The translations under genes and the position numbers were made by a program. From the NCBI GenBank assembly GCA_900543205.1, contig UQQM01000017.1:1-45858 (forward strand): a stretch of 45,858 bases of DNA, in the 5' to 3' direction. This stretch comes from an uncultured Bacteroides sp. Lineage in GTDB: Bacteria > Bacteroidota > Bacteroidia > Bacteroidales > UBA932. Numbering within the stretch: position 1 is the stretch's first letter; each line of letters begins with the position of its first letter. This document shows positions 33,704-45,858 of the stretch, in pieces. The notes below the pieces were generated by a model, which was not told where the DNA came from, did not search any database, and was given only the letters and a program-made list of their open reading frames with translations.

Positions 33704-35371
33704 ATGAAATTCAAGAATAGAATATTTATGCTGGCCGCCGCAGGAATGGCTCTGATGAGCACCTCCTGCATCGGGGATCTGGATACGCTGCCTCTGAACG
33801 AGTCGGACGCCGTATCCGAGACCGTCTACGGCACGGACGAGTACGGCTACCTCGCCGGACTCACCAAGATATACTTCCACTTCGTGTCCAACGAGACCAC
33901 CGACCTTCAGGTCGCCGACGGAGGCGCGTCGGAGCTGATACGTGCATTCTGGTCAACCCAGGAGTGCACCACCGACGAGGCGAAGTGCGCATGGGAGAAC
34001 GACGCATGGGTGCGCGCCCTCAACACCAACACCTGGTCCGAGGCTGACAACGACGCCACCTACGCCGTCTATGTCCGCACCCTCCAGGGAATATCCTACG
34101 TGAACGAGTACCTCCGCCAGACCGCTTCCGACAAGCTCGATGAAAGAGGCGTCTCAGCCGACCTGGCGGCCAAGATCCAGCAGTTCCGCGACGAAGCCCG
34201 CTTCCTGCGCGCATACTTCTACTGGATGGCCCTCGACACCTTCGGCGACGTGCCCTTCACGACCGAGGAGTCTCCTTTCGGCGGCGGGGTGAACCCCACC
34301 CAGGCCAGCAGGAAGGACGTGTTCGACTACTGCATCTCCGAGCTGACCTATCTGGCCTCCGACCAGAGCTCCATGCCGGCTGCAAGGAGCAACTACCCGC
34401 GCGCCGACAAGGGTTCGGTTAACGGACTTCTCGCCCGCATGTACCTGAACGCCGAGGTCTACACCGGAACGGCGATGTGGGAAAAGGCCAAGGAGACCTG
34501 CGAGACCATCTTCGGCATGGGATACGCCCTCTGCCCCGAATACAAGGCCCTGTTCAGCGGTGACAACGGGGAGAACCCCGAAGCCATGCAGGAGATGCTC
34601 TGGTCAGTCGCCTACGACGCCGAGCAGACCCAGTCATACGGAGGAACCTCTTATCTGACCCTCGCTGCCATCGCGGCGACCGACGTCTCCAGCACCTCGT
34701 TCCCCAACGGCGTGAACAACGGCTGGGGCGGAATCAGGGTTCCCTACGAGGAGCTCAGCAAGAACTGGAACATCTCCGGACAGGACTACACCACCGGCGA
34801 GTACACCGTGGCCAACGGTGACGTCAGGGGCGAAGTGTTCTACATCAAAGGCAGACAGGAGTCCTTCAACGACGCGCTCTACGTGTTCCTCAACGGATGG
34901 AGCTGCCTCAAGTTCAACAACATCCCCCACGACATGACCGATGCCGAATATGCCGAAACCGCAGTTTCCAAGGCCTACAGCGACATTGACTTCCCTATGA
35001 TAAGGCTCGGTGAAATCTACCTGATCTACATCGAGGCCTGCATGAATCTCGGCCAGCTCAACACCGCGATGCCTTATGTCGAGGCTCTTGCCGAAAGGGC
35101 AGGGCTCACCACAGCTCCCTCGGCCTCCGAGATTAACGAAGACTGGCTCGTGAAAGAGCGCTTCCGCGAGCTTCTCTGGGAAGGACACCGCCGCACCGAC
35201 CTCATCCGTCTCGGCAAGTTCTCTTCTTCTTCATTCCTCTGGACCTACAAGGGAGGAAACTACACCGGCCAGGGCTTCGACGAGCATCTCGAGATATTCG
35301 CCATCCCCGCCACCGAGCTTGCGGCGAACCCCGAGCTTCATCAGAACCCCGGCTACGCCACCGTAGAATAA
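33704..35371 (+). CDS. susD: SusD-like starch-binding lipoprotein
   Basis: Surface lipoprotein that binds starch helices and caps SusC. The 555-residue protein has a lipoprotein signal (LMSTSC, Cys at about residue 22) and a following acidic GDLD stretch that fits surface export. The RagB/SusD fold is supported by LRAYFYWMALDTFGDVPF near residue 167, the tetratricopeptide-like helices, and FRELLWEGHRRTDLIRLGKF near the C-terminus. It is similar in length to B. thetaiotaomicron SusD (551). It follows susC by 12 bases. Confidence 0.95.
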   Translation: MKFKNRIFMLAAAGMALMSTSCIGDLDTLPLNESDAVSETVYGTDEYGYLAGLTKIYFHFVSNETTDLQVADGGASELIRAFWSTQECTTDEAKCAWENDAWVRALNTNTWSEADNDATYAVYVRTLQGISYVNEYLRQTASDKLDERGVSADLAAKIQQFRDEARFLRAYFYWMALDTFGDVPFTTEESPFGGGVNPTQASRKDVFDYCISELTYLASDQSSMPAARSNYPRADKGSVNGLLARMYLNAEVYTGTAMWEKAKETCETIFGMGYALCPEYKALFSGDNGENPEAMQEMLWSVAYDAEQTQSYGGTSYLTLAAIAATDVSSTSFPNGVNNGWGGIRVPYEELSKNWNISGQDYTTGEYTVANGDVRGEVFYIKGRQESFNDALYVFLNGWSCLKFNNIPHDMTDAEYAETAVSKAYSDIDFPMIRLGEIYLIYIEACMNLGQLNTAMPYVEALAERAGLTTAPSASEINEDWLVKERFRELLWEGHRRTDLIRLGKFSSSSFLWTYKGGNYTGQGFDEHLEIFAIPATELAANPELHQNPGYATVE

Positions 35372-35388
35372 TCTAAAACGAAACTGAA

Positions 35389-37227
35389 ATGAAAATTTTT
35401 AGATACATATCCGCATTGGCAGCCGCAGCCGGCCTGTTCAGCGCCTGCCAGGAATTGGAGATGATCCAGACCTACGCTCCCGAGGATGTCGTGGCGCCCG
35501 TGCTGCGCGGCATCCAGCTTAACGGCGAGCCGGTTTCGGAGATCGCCGTGACCTCCGAGAACATGGGTACGGTCGTGACCTTCACCTGGGATGCTGCCGA
35601 CTTCGGCGTGAGCACCCAGATCAACTACGCCATCGAAGCGACCTATGGAGGCGACACCCTGGCCGTAATGACCGGTCTGACCGCCACTTCGGCCGAGATG
35701 ACCTACGAAGCCCTGAACACTCCCCTCGCCCTCGCGGCTGAGGACGGAGGTCTGGGGCTCACTTCCGGCACCCCTACCGAGGTCAATTTCCTCGTAAGCG
35801 CCACCATTGGCAACACTTTCGGAACCTACTATTCCGAGGGCATTCCCGTGACCATGACCGTAACCCAGGCCGAAAGGACCTATCCGATGATATACGTAAT
35901 CGGAGACTTCTGCGGCTGGGCTGACGGACAGACCCAGGAGCTCTTCAGCTTCTCCGGCGACGAGGTCAACTACTCCGGAGTCATCGGCTTCGGCGGAATG
36001 GCTTCCAACGGCTTCAAGATCAGGGGCACCGAGACCGGATGGTCAGACGACAGCAACTGGGGTGTCGACGGCGAAGCCGCAGCACCCGAGGCCGAAGCCA
36101 AATCCATCACGCTGATCAGCAGCGGCGGTTCCGGCAACATCATGGCTTACTCGAAGAACTTCTACCGCTTCAGCTTCAACCGCAGCACCCTCGTGCTCAC
36201 CAATGAATTGAGCTTCGACGCGCTCTATCTGGTGGGTAGTGCAGCCGGGCTGACCTGGGACAGTTCGAAACCCGAGAATCAGATGACTTTCGACACGGAG
36301 CGCCAGCTATTCTACATAGACTACACGCTGAACGAAGGCGACGAAATCAAGGTGCTGACAGACAACGGTACATGGTTTGGCGGCACGGCGGACGGCGGCC
36401 TGAACACGCAGGACAACATCAAGATACCGGCCTCCGGCAACTACCGCCTCTACGTCAACCTCAACAATCCTGACGAGATGACCTGGGAGCTCAACGCGGC
36501 TGACTACGGCACCGGCGGAGGCGAGGAGCCCGACCCCAAACCGGAGCCGGAAACTACGTGGAGAGTTCACGGTCAGACCGTAGAATTCCCTGAATGGGGG
36601 GATGTTGAAATGGTTTCAGCGTCTTCCAACATGGTAGCCTACAAGGCCGAAGGCGTGGAGGTTGCCGCGAACTCACAGTTCGGCTTCCTTGACCCCGACG
36701 GACAGTGGTACGCTGTAGACAACGGCTTCGCAGCAGGAGCGAACCCCTACAACGTGACCATCGGAACCGCATTCACGGTATCCACCACGGCCACCAACGC
36801 CAACATCGTGGAAGCCGGCACATACGACTACTGGATCCTTCCCGAACTCGGACGCGGCTACGTGACCGAAACCGGAGTGAAACCCGAGTATGTACCCGAG
36901 ACCTACGGAATCTGCGGAACGGTTAACGGCTGGGGTGACATCGGAGACCTCGCCATGACCGAAGAAGGCGGATACTATGTAAGGAAGGGAGTCGTCCTCA
37001 CCACCACCGACCAGTTCAAGATCCGTTACAACAACGAATGGAATGACGCGGCCAACTACGGCACGGCATCCGGCGGAGCCATTGACATCAACACCGGAGT
37101 CGCAGTCGTCACATCAGGAGGTTCGCAGAACATGTCAGTCTCACTTGACGGCACCTACGACATCTACTTCGACCTCGATAATTCAACGGTTTACGTGATG
37201 TCCGAAGGACGCACCCCCGAAGAATAG
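35389..37227 (+). CDS. SusE/SusF-like multi-domain starch-binding lipoprotein
   Basis: A 612-residue surface lipoprotein (Cys in FSACQE, about residue 20). After a SusE-type N-terminal Ig-like domain (about 35-160) come four carbohydrate-binding-like modules: about 165-270 (YVIGDFCGW), 272-370 (LYLVGSAAGLTW), 392-505 and 508-607 (GICGTVNGWG). Starch-binding SusE and SusF modules of this kind use aromatic residues to stack on glucan. B. thetaiotaomicron has two separate proteins, SusE and SusF; here one protein carries the load. It lies 17 bases after susD. Confidence 0.88.
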   Translation: MKIFRYISALAAAAGLFSACQELEMIQTYAPEDVVAPVLRGIQLNGEPVSEIAVTSENMGTVVTFTWDAADFGVSTQINYAIEATYGGDTLAVMTGLTATSAEMTYEALNTPLALAAEDGGLGLTSGTPTEVNFLVSATIGNTFGTYYSEGIPVTMTVTQAERTYPMIYVIGDFCGWADGQTQELFSFSGDEVNYSGVIGFGGMASNGFKIRGTETGWSDDSNWGVDGEAAAPEAEAKSITLISSGGSGNIMAYSKNFYRFSFNRSTLVLTNELSFDALYLVGSAAGLTWDSSKPENQMTFDTERQLFYIDYTLNEGDEIKVLTDNGTWFGGTADGGLNTQDNIKIPASGNYRLYVNLNNPDEMTWELNAADYGTGGGEEPDPKPEPETTWRVHGQTVEFPEWGDVEMVSASSNMVAYKAEGVEVAANSQFGFLDPDGQWYAVDNGFAAGANPYNVTIGTAFTVSTTATNANIVEAGTYDYWILPELGRGYVTETGVKPEYVPETYGICGTVNGWGDIGDLAMTEEGGYYVRKGVVLTTTDQFKIRYNNEWNDAANYGTASGGAIDINTGVAVVTSGGSQNMSVSLDGTYDIYFDLDNSTVYVMSEGRTPEE

Positions 37228-37237
37228 AAACTTCATT

Positions 37238-37267
37238 GGCATACGGACCCTGACCGGTCCGTATGCC
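37238..37267. terminator. Perfect 12-bp hairpin between the SusE/F gene and the SusG-like gene
   Basis: GGCATACGGACC (37238-37249), a 6-base loop, and GGTCCGTATGCC (37256-37267) form a perfect stem 10 bases after the stop of the binding-protein gene. It is followed by GCCATTTACC rather than a T run. It may end part of the transcripts, or protect the 3' end of the susCDE message, giving more binding proteins than enzymes. Confidence 0.7.
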
Positions 37268-37295
37268 GCCATTTACCACAACCACGCTAATGCCG

Positions 37296-39605
37296 ATGAA
37301 CAGATATCTGACCTTTGTCGCAGCGGCCCTGGCCTTTCTTGCGGCCGGCTGCGTAAAGCCCGTACAGGAAGAGGAGCATACGCTCAGCGTAACTCCCGAA
37401 AGCCTTTCATTCACCGCCGACGGCGGAACCGAATATGTAGAAGTCCGGACCAACGCCGGTTCCTGGACGCTTGAACCGGCCTCCGGCTCCGACTGGTGCG
37501 AACCCGAGAGGACTTCCGGCAACGCCTCCACCACCATTTGGGTGAAAGCCCCGGCCAATCCCGAAGGAGAGGCCAGAACCGCGACACTCACCTTCTCCGC
37601 TCCCGGATGCGAAGCCGTGGAACTGCGCATAAGCCAGGAAGCGGCGTTCATCGAGCCTGAGTTCGAGGGCGAAGCCGTCGTGCCCGCACCCAGGGAGTGG
37701 GACGGAGACAAGAGGGCGGCAATATCCTATCAGGCCCTTGTCTACAGCTTCGCCGACAGCGATGATTCCGACCGCATCGGAGACTTCAGGGGCCTGACCT
37801 CGAAGCTGGATTACCTCGACGAACTCGGAGTCTCGGCCATCTGGCTCTCGCCCATCCATCCCTCATCCTCATACCACGGCTACGACGTGAAGGACTATGC
37901 TGCCGTCAACTCGACATTCGGCAGCGAGGCCGATCTTCAGACGCTTATCGACGAGGCGCACAGCCACGGAATCAAGATATATCTCGACTACGTGCTCAAC
38001 CACTCCTCGAAGGACCATCCCTGGTTCCTCGACGCGAAAGCCAGCCCCGACAGCCCCTACAGGGATTACTATGTGTTCTCCGACGACCCCGCTGCCGACA
38101 TAGCTGCGGGCAGGATTGACCAGATAGCTACCGAGGGCGCCGCAGGATATGACGCCGGACAATGGTTCCCTGCAGTCAGCTCGGCGGCGGGTTCACAGAA
38201 GGTGAAATTCACCTTGAGTCTCGACGGGGACGGGAAACCCGAGACCCTCACGGTGGAGCAGGTCGACGAAATCAGCAACACCGGCACCCAGGACAGCGGC
38301 ATCTACCTCTACTACGGCGATGCTTTAATGGAAGAATTCTACACAGACGGCACCATGTGCAGTCTGAGCCTCGACTTCGAGAGCAGCTGGGGCCTGCTTA
38401 TACGCACCAGCACCACGGAATGGGACAGCCATAAATACGGAGCCCCTTCCGGCGCCAATCAGCTCTCATGGGGAGAGCCCCTGACTCTGACCAACAACAA
38501 CGGCACTGACATCCTGATGCCCGGCGCCCGCACCACCATGTACCATTCCCACTTCTGGACCGACTGGTTCGCAGACCTCAACTACGGCAAAGCCTCCGAG
38601 TGCGAGCAGTCGGCAGCCTTCGCCGCCGTGACCGAAGCCGCCGACAAGTGGGTGGAGATGGGCGTTGACGGATTCCGCCTCGATGCCGTGAAGCACATCT
38701 ACCATAACCAGAACAGCGATGAGAATCCCACCTTCCTCAAGAAGTTCTATGACCGCATGAACGAGTCCTACCACGCCGCAGGCGGAGAAGGCGACTTCTA
38801 CATGGTCGGCGAAATGCTGGACGAGGCACAGAACGTGGCACCCTACTACAAAGGCCTGCCAGCTCTCTTCGAATTCTCGTTCTGGTACAGGCTCAAATGG
38901 GCCCTGCAGAACGGAACCGGCGGCTACTTCATGAACGACATCCTCGGATATCAGGATCTCTACAGGCAGTACAGGGCTGACTACATCGAGGCCACCAAGC
39001 TGTCCAACCATGACGAGGACCGCGCAGGCTCCGACCTCGGACAGGACATCGACAAGATGAAGATGGCCGCCGCCGTGCTCCTCACCGCCCAGGGAGAACC
39101 CTACATCTACCAGGGAGAGGAACTCGGCTACTGGGGGACCAAGAACAACGGAGACGAATATGTTCGCACGCCGATAATGTGGAACGCCGACGGCTCCGGC
39201 CTCGCCGATGGCAGTCTCAGCGGAAAGGTGGACATGAACATGCTCAGTTCCGAGATCTCCGTAGAGTCCCAGGAGTCCGACGAGGAGTCCATCCTGAACG
39301 TCTACCGGACCTTCGGCTCCCTGCGCAACACCTATCCCGCCCTGGCCCTCGGACACATGGAGAAGCACCCCGTCTACAACGAGAGCAATCCCGAAGCCGG
39401 ACAGATAGCCGCATGGTACATGGTATATGAGGGAGAGAAGATGCTCGTGATCCATAATTTCGGCGAAGACTCCTTCGTCCTCGACCTCCCGGACGACGAC
39501 CTCTCCAGGCCAGTTGCGCTGATGGGCACGGCCGAGACAGGCACTGGAGACGACGCCGCCCGCCTGCTGCTCGGCGGCCTGTCATCAGTAGTTTTCGAAC
39601 TTTAA
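37296..39605 (+). CDS. susG: SusG-like surface alpha-amylase with BACON domain and CBM58-like insert
   Basis: Surface alpha-amylase that cuts starch outside the cell. The 769-residue protein (ATG at 37296) has a lipobox (LAAGC), a BACON domain (about 30-115, SVTPESLSFTADGG), and a GH13 barrel. The catalytic triad is D463 (GFRLDAVKH), E506 (MVGEML) and D573 (LSNHDEDR); each is exactly 75 residues beyond D388, E431 and D498 of B. thetaiotaomicron SusG, so the inserted CBM58-like module in domain B (about 260-420) has kept its length. The extra 75 residues match the added BACON. Upstream in-frame starts lie at 37290 and 37263; the latter is within the hairpin. Confidence 0.93.
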   Translation: MNRYLTFVAAALAFLAAGCVKPVQEEEHTLSVTPESLSFTADGGTEYVEVRTNAGSWTLEPASGSDWCEPERTSGNASTTIWVKAPANPEGEARTATLTFSAPGCEAVELRISQEAAFIEPEFEGEAVVPAPREWDGDKRAAISYQALVYSFADSDDSDRIGDFRGLTSKLDYLDELGVSAIWLSPIHPSSSYHGYDVKDYAAVNSTFGSEADLQTLIDEAHSHGIKIYLDYVLNHSSKDHPWFLDAKASPDSPYRDYYVFSDDPAADIAAGRIDQIATEGAAGYDAGQWFPAVSSAAGSQKVKFTLSLDGDGKPETLTVEQVDEISNTGTQDSGIYLYYGDALMEEFYTDGTMCSLSLDFESSWGLLIRTSTTEWDSHKYGAPSGANQLSWGEPLTLTNNNGTDILMPGARTTMYHSHFWTDWFADLNYGKASECEQSAAFAAVTEAADKWVEMGVDGFRLDAVKHIYHNQNSDENPTFLKKFYDRMNESYHAAGGEGDFYMVGEMLDEAQNVAPYYKGLPALFEFSFWYRLKWALQNGTGGYFMNDILGYQDLYRQYRADYIEATKLSNHDEDRAGSDLGQDIDKMKMAAAVLLTAQGEPYIYQGEELGYWGTKNNGDEYVRTPIMWNADGSGLADGSLSGKVDMNMLSSEISVESQESDEESILNVYRTFGSLRNTYPALALGHMEKHPVYNESNPEAGQIAAWYMVYEGEKMLVIHNFGEDSFVLDLPDDDLSRPVALMGTAETGTGDDAARLLLGGLSSVVFEL

Positions 39606-39613
39606 ACACAGAT

Positions 39614-44772
<5,159 letters not shown>

Positions 44773-44800
44773 GTCTGAAGCAAGCTTTCAGCTGACGATT

Positions 44801-44834
44801 CCGGCCACACTGCGCTAAGGGGCAATGTGGCCGG
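44801..44834. terminator. Hairpin between susB and the 4-alpha-glucanotransferase gene
   Basis: CCGGCCACA (44801-44809) and TGTGGCCGG (44826-44834) form a 9-bp perfect stem with a 16-base loop in which GC pairs could extend the stem. It lies 29 bases after the susB stop and 35 bases before the next ATG. No T run follows. It may be an end or processing signal of the sus message. Confidence 0.6.
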
Positions 44835-44868
44835 TTGTGCCTTTGGAAACTAAAACTGAATCAAATAT

Positions 44869-45858
44869 ATGCAGACAACTTTCAAGATTGAATACCACAC
44901 CGAGTGGGGAGAGAGCCTGACCCTGATGCTCGGAGGAAAACGCTACCCGATGGACTGGAATGACGGCGGCGTATGGAGCGTCACCGTCAGGGACTGCCGC
45001 AGGGAGGACCTCAAGGATTACAGCTATGTGGTGATGAAGGACGGGCTGATCTGGCGCACCGAGTGGTCGGGCCACCGCTGCACCAGGATGACGCCGCTCA
45101 TAGAGGACAAATGGATAGACTGCCCCATCCCGGGCTGCCCTTTCCCCAGGGCGCACCAGGCGGCCATCTTCGACCAGCCGGGCTTCCGGGGCGCAGGAAC
45201 GGCGATACCCGTGTTCTCGCTCCGCAGCGAGGACGACTTCGGAATCGGGGAGTTCAAGGACCTGCACGCCCTCATAGACTGGGCGGCGGCGACCGGCCAG
45301 TGCATCATCCAGCTCCTTCCGGTCACCGACACGACCCGCAAGGGGGAATGGAAGGACTCCTATCCCTACAGCCCCGTGTCCGCTTTCGCCCTGCATCCCA
45401 TCTTCATGAACCTGCAGGCGCTCGGAATCAAGGAAGGTGTCAAATTCAAGAAACTTCAGCAGGAGCTCAACTCCCTGCCTGAAATCGACTGGCCCAGGGT
45501 CTTCGAAGCCAAGATGGGCTACATACGCAAGGCTTTCCTGAGAAGGGGTGCAAAGGATATGCAGAGTCCCTCCTACAGGAAATTCGAAGCCGAGAACGCG
45601 GAATGGCTTCCGGAATACGCCGGATTCTGCGCGAAGAGGGACAAACTGGAGCCTGAATACTATAGCTGGATGCAGTACCACCTCGACAAGCAGCTCTATG
45701 CGGAAGCGAAGTACGCCCGCTCCAAGGGAGTATCGCTGAAGGGAGACCTGCCCATCGGGGTCAGCGGCGACAGCGCCGAAGCCTATTGGCATCCCCAGCT
45801 GTTCAACCTCGACTCCACCGCCGGCGCCCCGCCCGACTATTTCAGCCGCGACGGACAG
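44869..45858 (+). CDS. malQ: GH77 4-alpha-glucanotransferase with N-terminal CBM20-like domain, partial
   Basis: Cytoplasmic amylomaltase that moves glucan segments between maltodextrins, releasing glucose. Only the first 330 codons are inside the window; no signal peptide is present. Residues about 3-65 look like a short CBM20 (FKIEYHTEWGES, YVVMKDGLIWRTEW). The GH77 part begins near 105 with GTAIPVFSLRSEDDFGIGEF and QLLPVTDTT. Bacteroidota and plant DPE2-type enzymes usually have two CBM20 domains; here one appears. The catalytic residues lie past the right edge. No competing start was found upstream. Confidence 0.88.
   Translation, partial: MQTTFKIEYHTEWGESLTLMLGGKRYPMDWNDGGVWSVTVRDCRREDLKDYSYVVMKDGLIWRTEWSGHRCTRMTPLIEDKWIDCPIPGCPFPRAHQAAIFDQPGFRGAGTAIPVFSLRSEDDFGIGEFKDLHALIDWAAATGQCIIQLLPVTDTTRKGEWKDSYPYSPVSAFALHPIFMNLQALGIKEGVKFKKLQQELNSLPEIDWPRVFEAKMGYIRKAFLRRGAKDMQSPSYRKFEAENAEWLPEYAGFCAKRDKLEPEYYSWMQYHLDKQLYAEAKYARSKGVSLKGDLPIGVSGDSAEAYWHPQLFNLDSTAGAPPDYFSRDGQ

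Overview
The window looks like a chromosome segment from a GC-rich member of the Bacteroidota, most likely order Bacteroidales. The evidence is TAnnTTTG-type promoter boxes with little use of Shine-Dalgarno sequences, a SusC/SusD starch locus, a BACON domain, a serine palmitoyltransferase, and a MurA with Asp in place of the catalytic Cys. Base composition is clearly GC-rich (my estimate is near 60%) except for one gene at 21169-22839. Genus cannot be fixed from the sequence; a Rikenellaceae-like or uncultured gut lineage is a guess. No rRNA, tRNA, CRISPR array or transposase was found, and no gene-free stretch exceeds about 150 bases.

Left part (1-19.7 kb) is core metabolism. A leftward ribosomal protein operon (rplC-rplD-rplW-rplB-rpsS-rplV-rpsC, running off the left edge) starts at rplC with its own promoter; rpsJ, which normally leads this operon, is absent. 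Divergent from it is a rightward chain with overlapping or nearly touching genes: dacA (c-di-AMP synthase), mutS2, yraN, a mannose-1-phosphate guanylyltransferase, a PLP aminotransferase and dapF. It meets, tail to tail, a leftward eight-gene chain aspS-murB-murA-thrA-M20 peptidase-dapB-dapA-dapD in which every one of the seven junctions overlaps. Together the two chains supply aspartate kinase/homoserine dehydrogenase, a succinylase-type diaminopimelate route and the first two committed steps of peptidoglycan precursor synthesis.

Middle part (19.7-29.2 kb) holds a pterin cluster (QueD, FolE, and a second QueD-like protein whose active-site Cys is replaced, with an E-x-x-HGH motif), an AT-richer AlbA/Schlafen-type ATP-binding gene followed by four copies of an 11-bp tandem repeat, a secreted alpha/beta hydrolase, a sphingolipid pair (serine palmitoyltransferase plus a short-chain dehydrogenase), a flavoprotein, and a LytS/LytTR two-component system.

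Right part (29.3-45.9 kb) is a starch utilisation locus: MFS sugar transporter, SusC, SusD, a four-module SusE/F-like protein, a SusG-like amylase lipoprotein with an added BACON domain, a 995-residue lipoprotein fusing two complete GH13 enzymes (the second SusA-like), a GH97 SusB, and a GH77 4-alpha-glucanotransferase cut by the right edge. No SusR is visible; the divergent LytTR system is the only regulator next to the locus. Two intergenic hairpins split the locus into likely expression blocks. The most unusual items are the double-GH13 fusion, the apparent one-ACT ThrA, the all-overlapping aspartate-to-peptidoglycan operon, the putative FolB-replacing pterin enzyme, and the pairing of a LytTR system with a sus locus.
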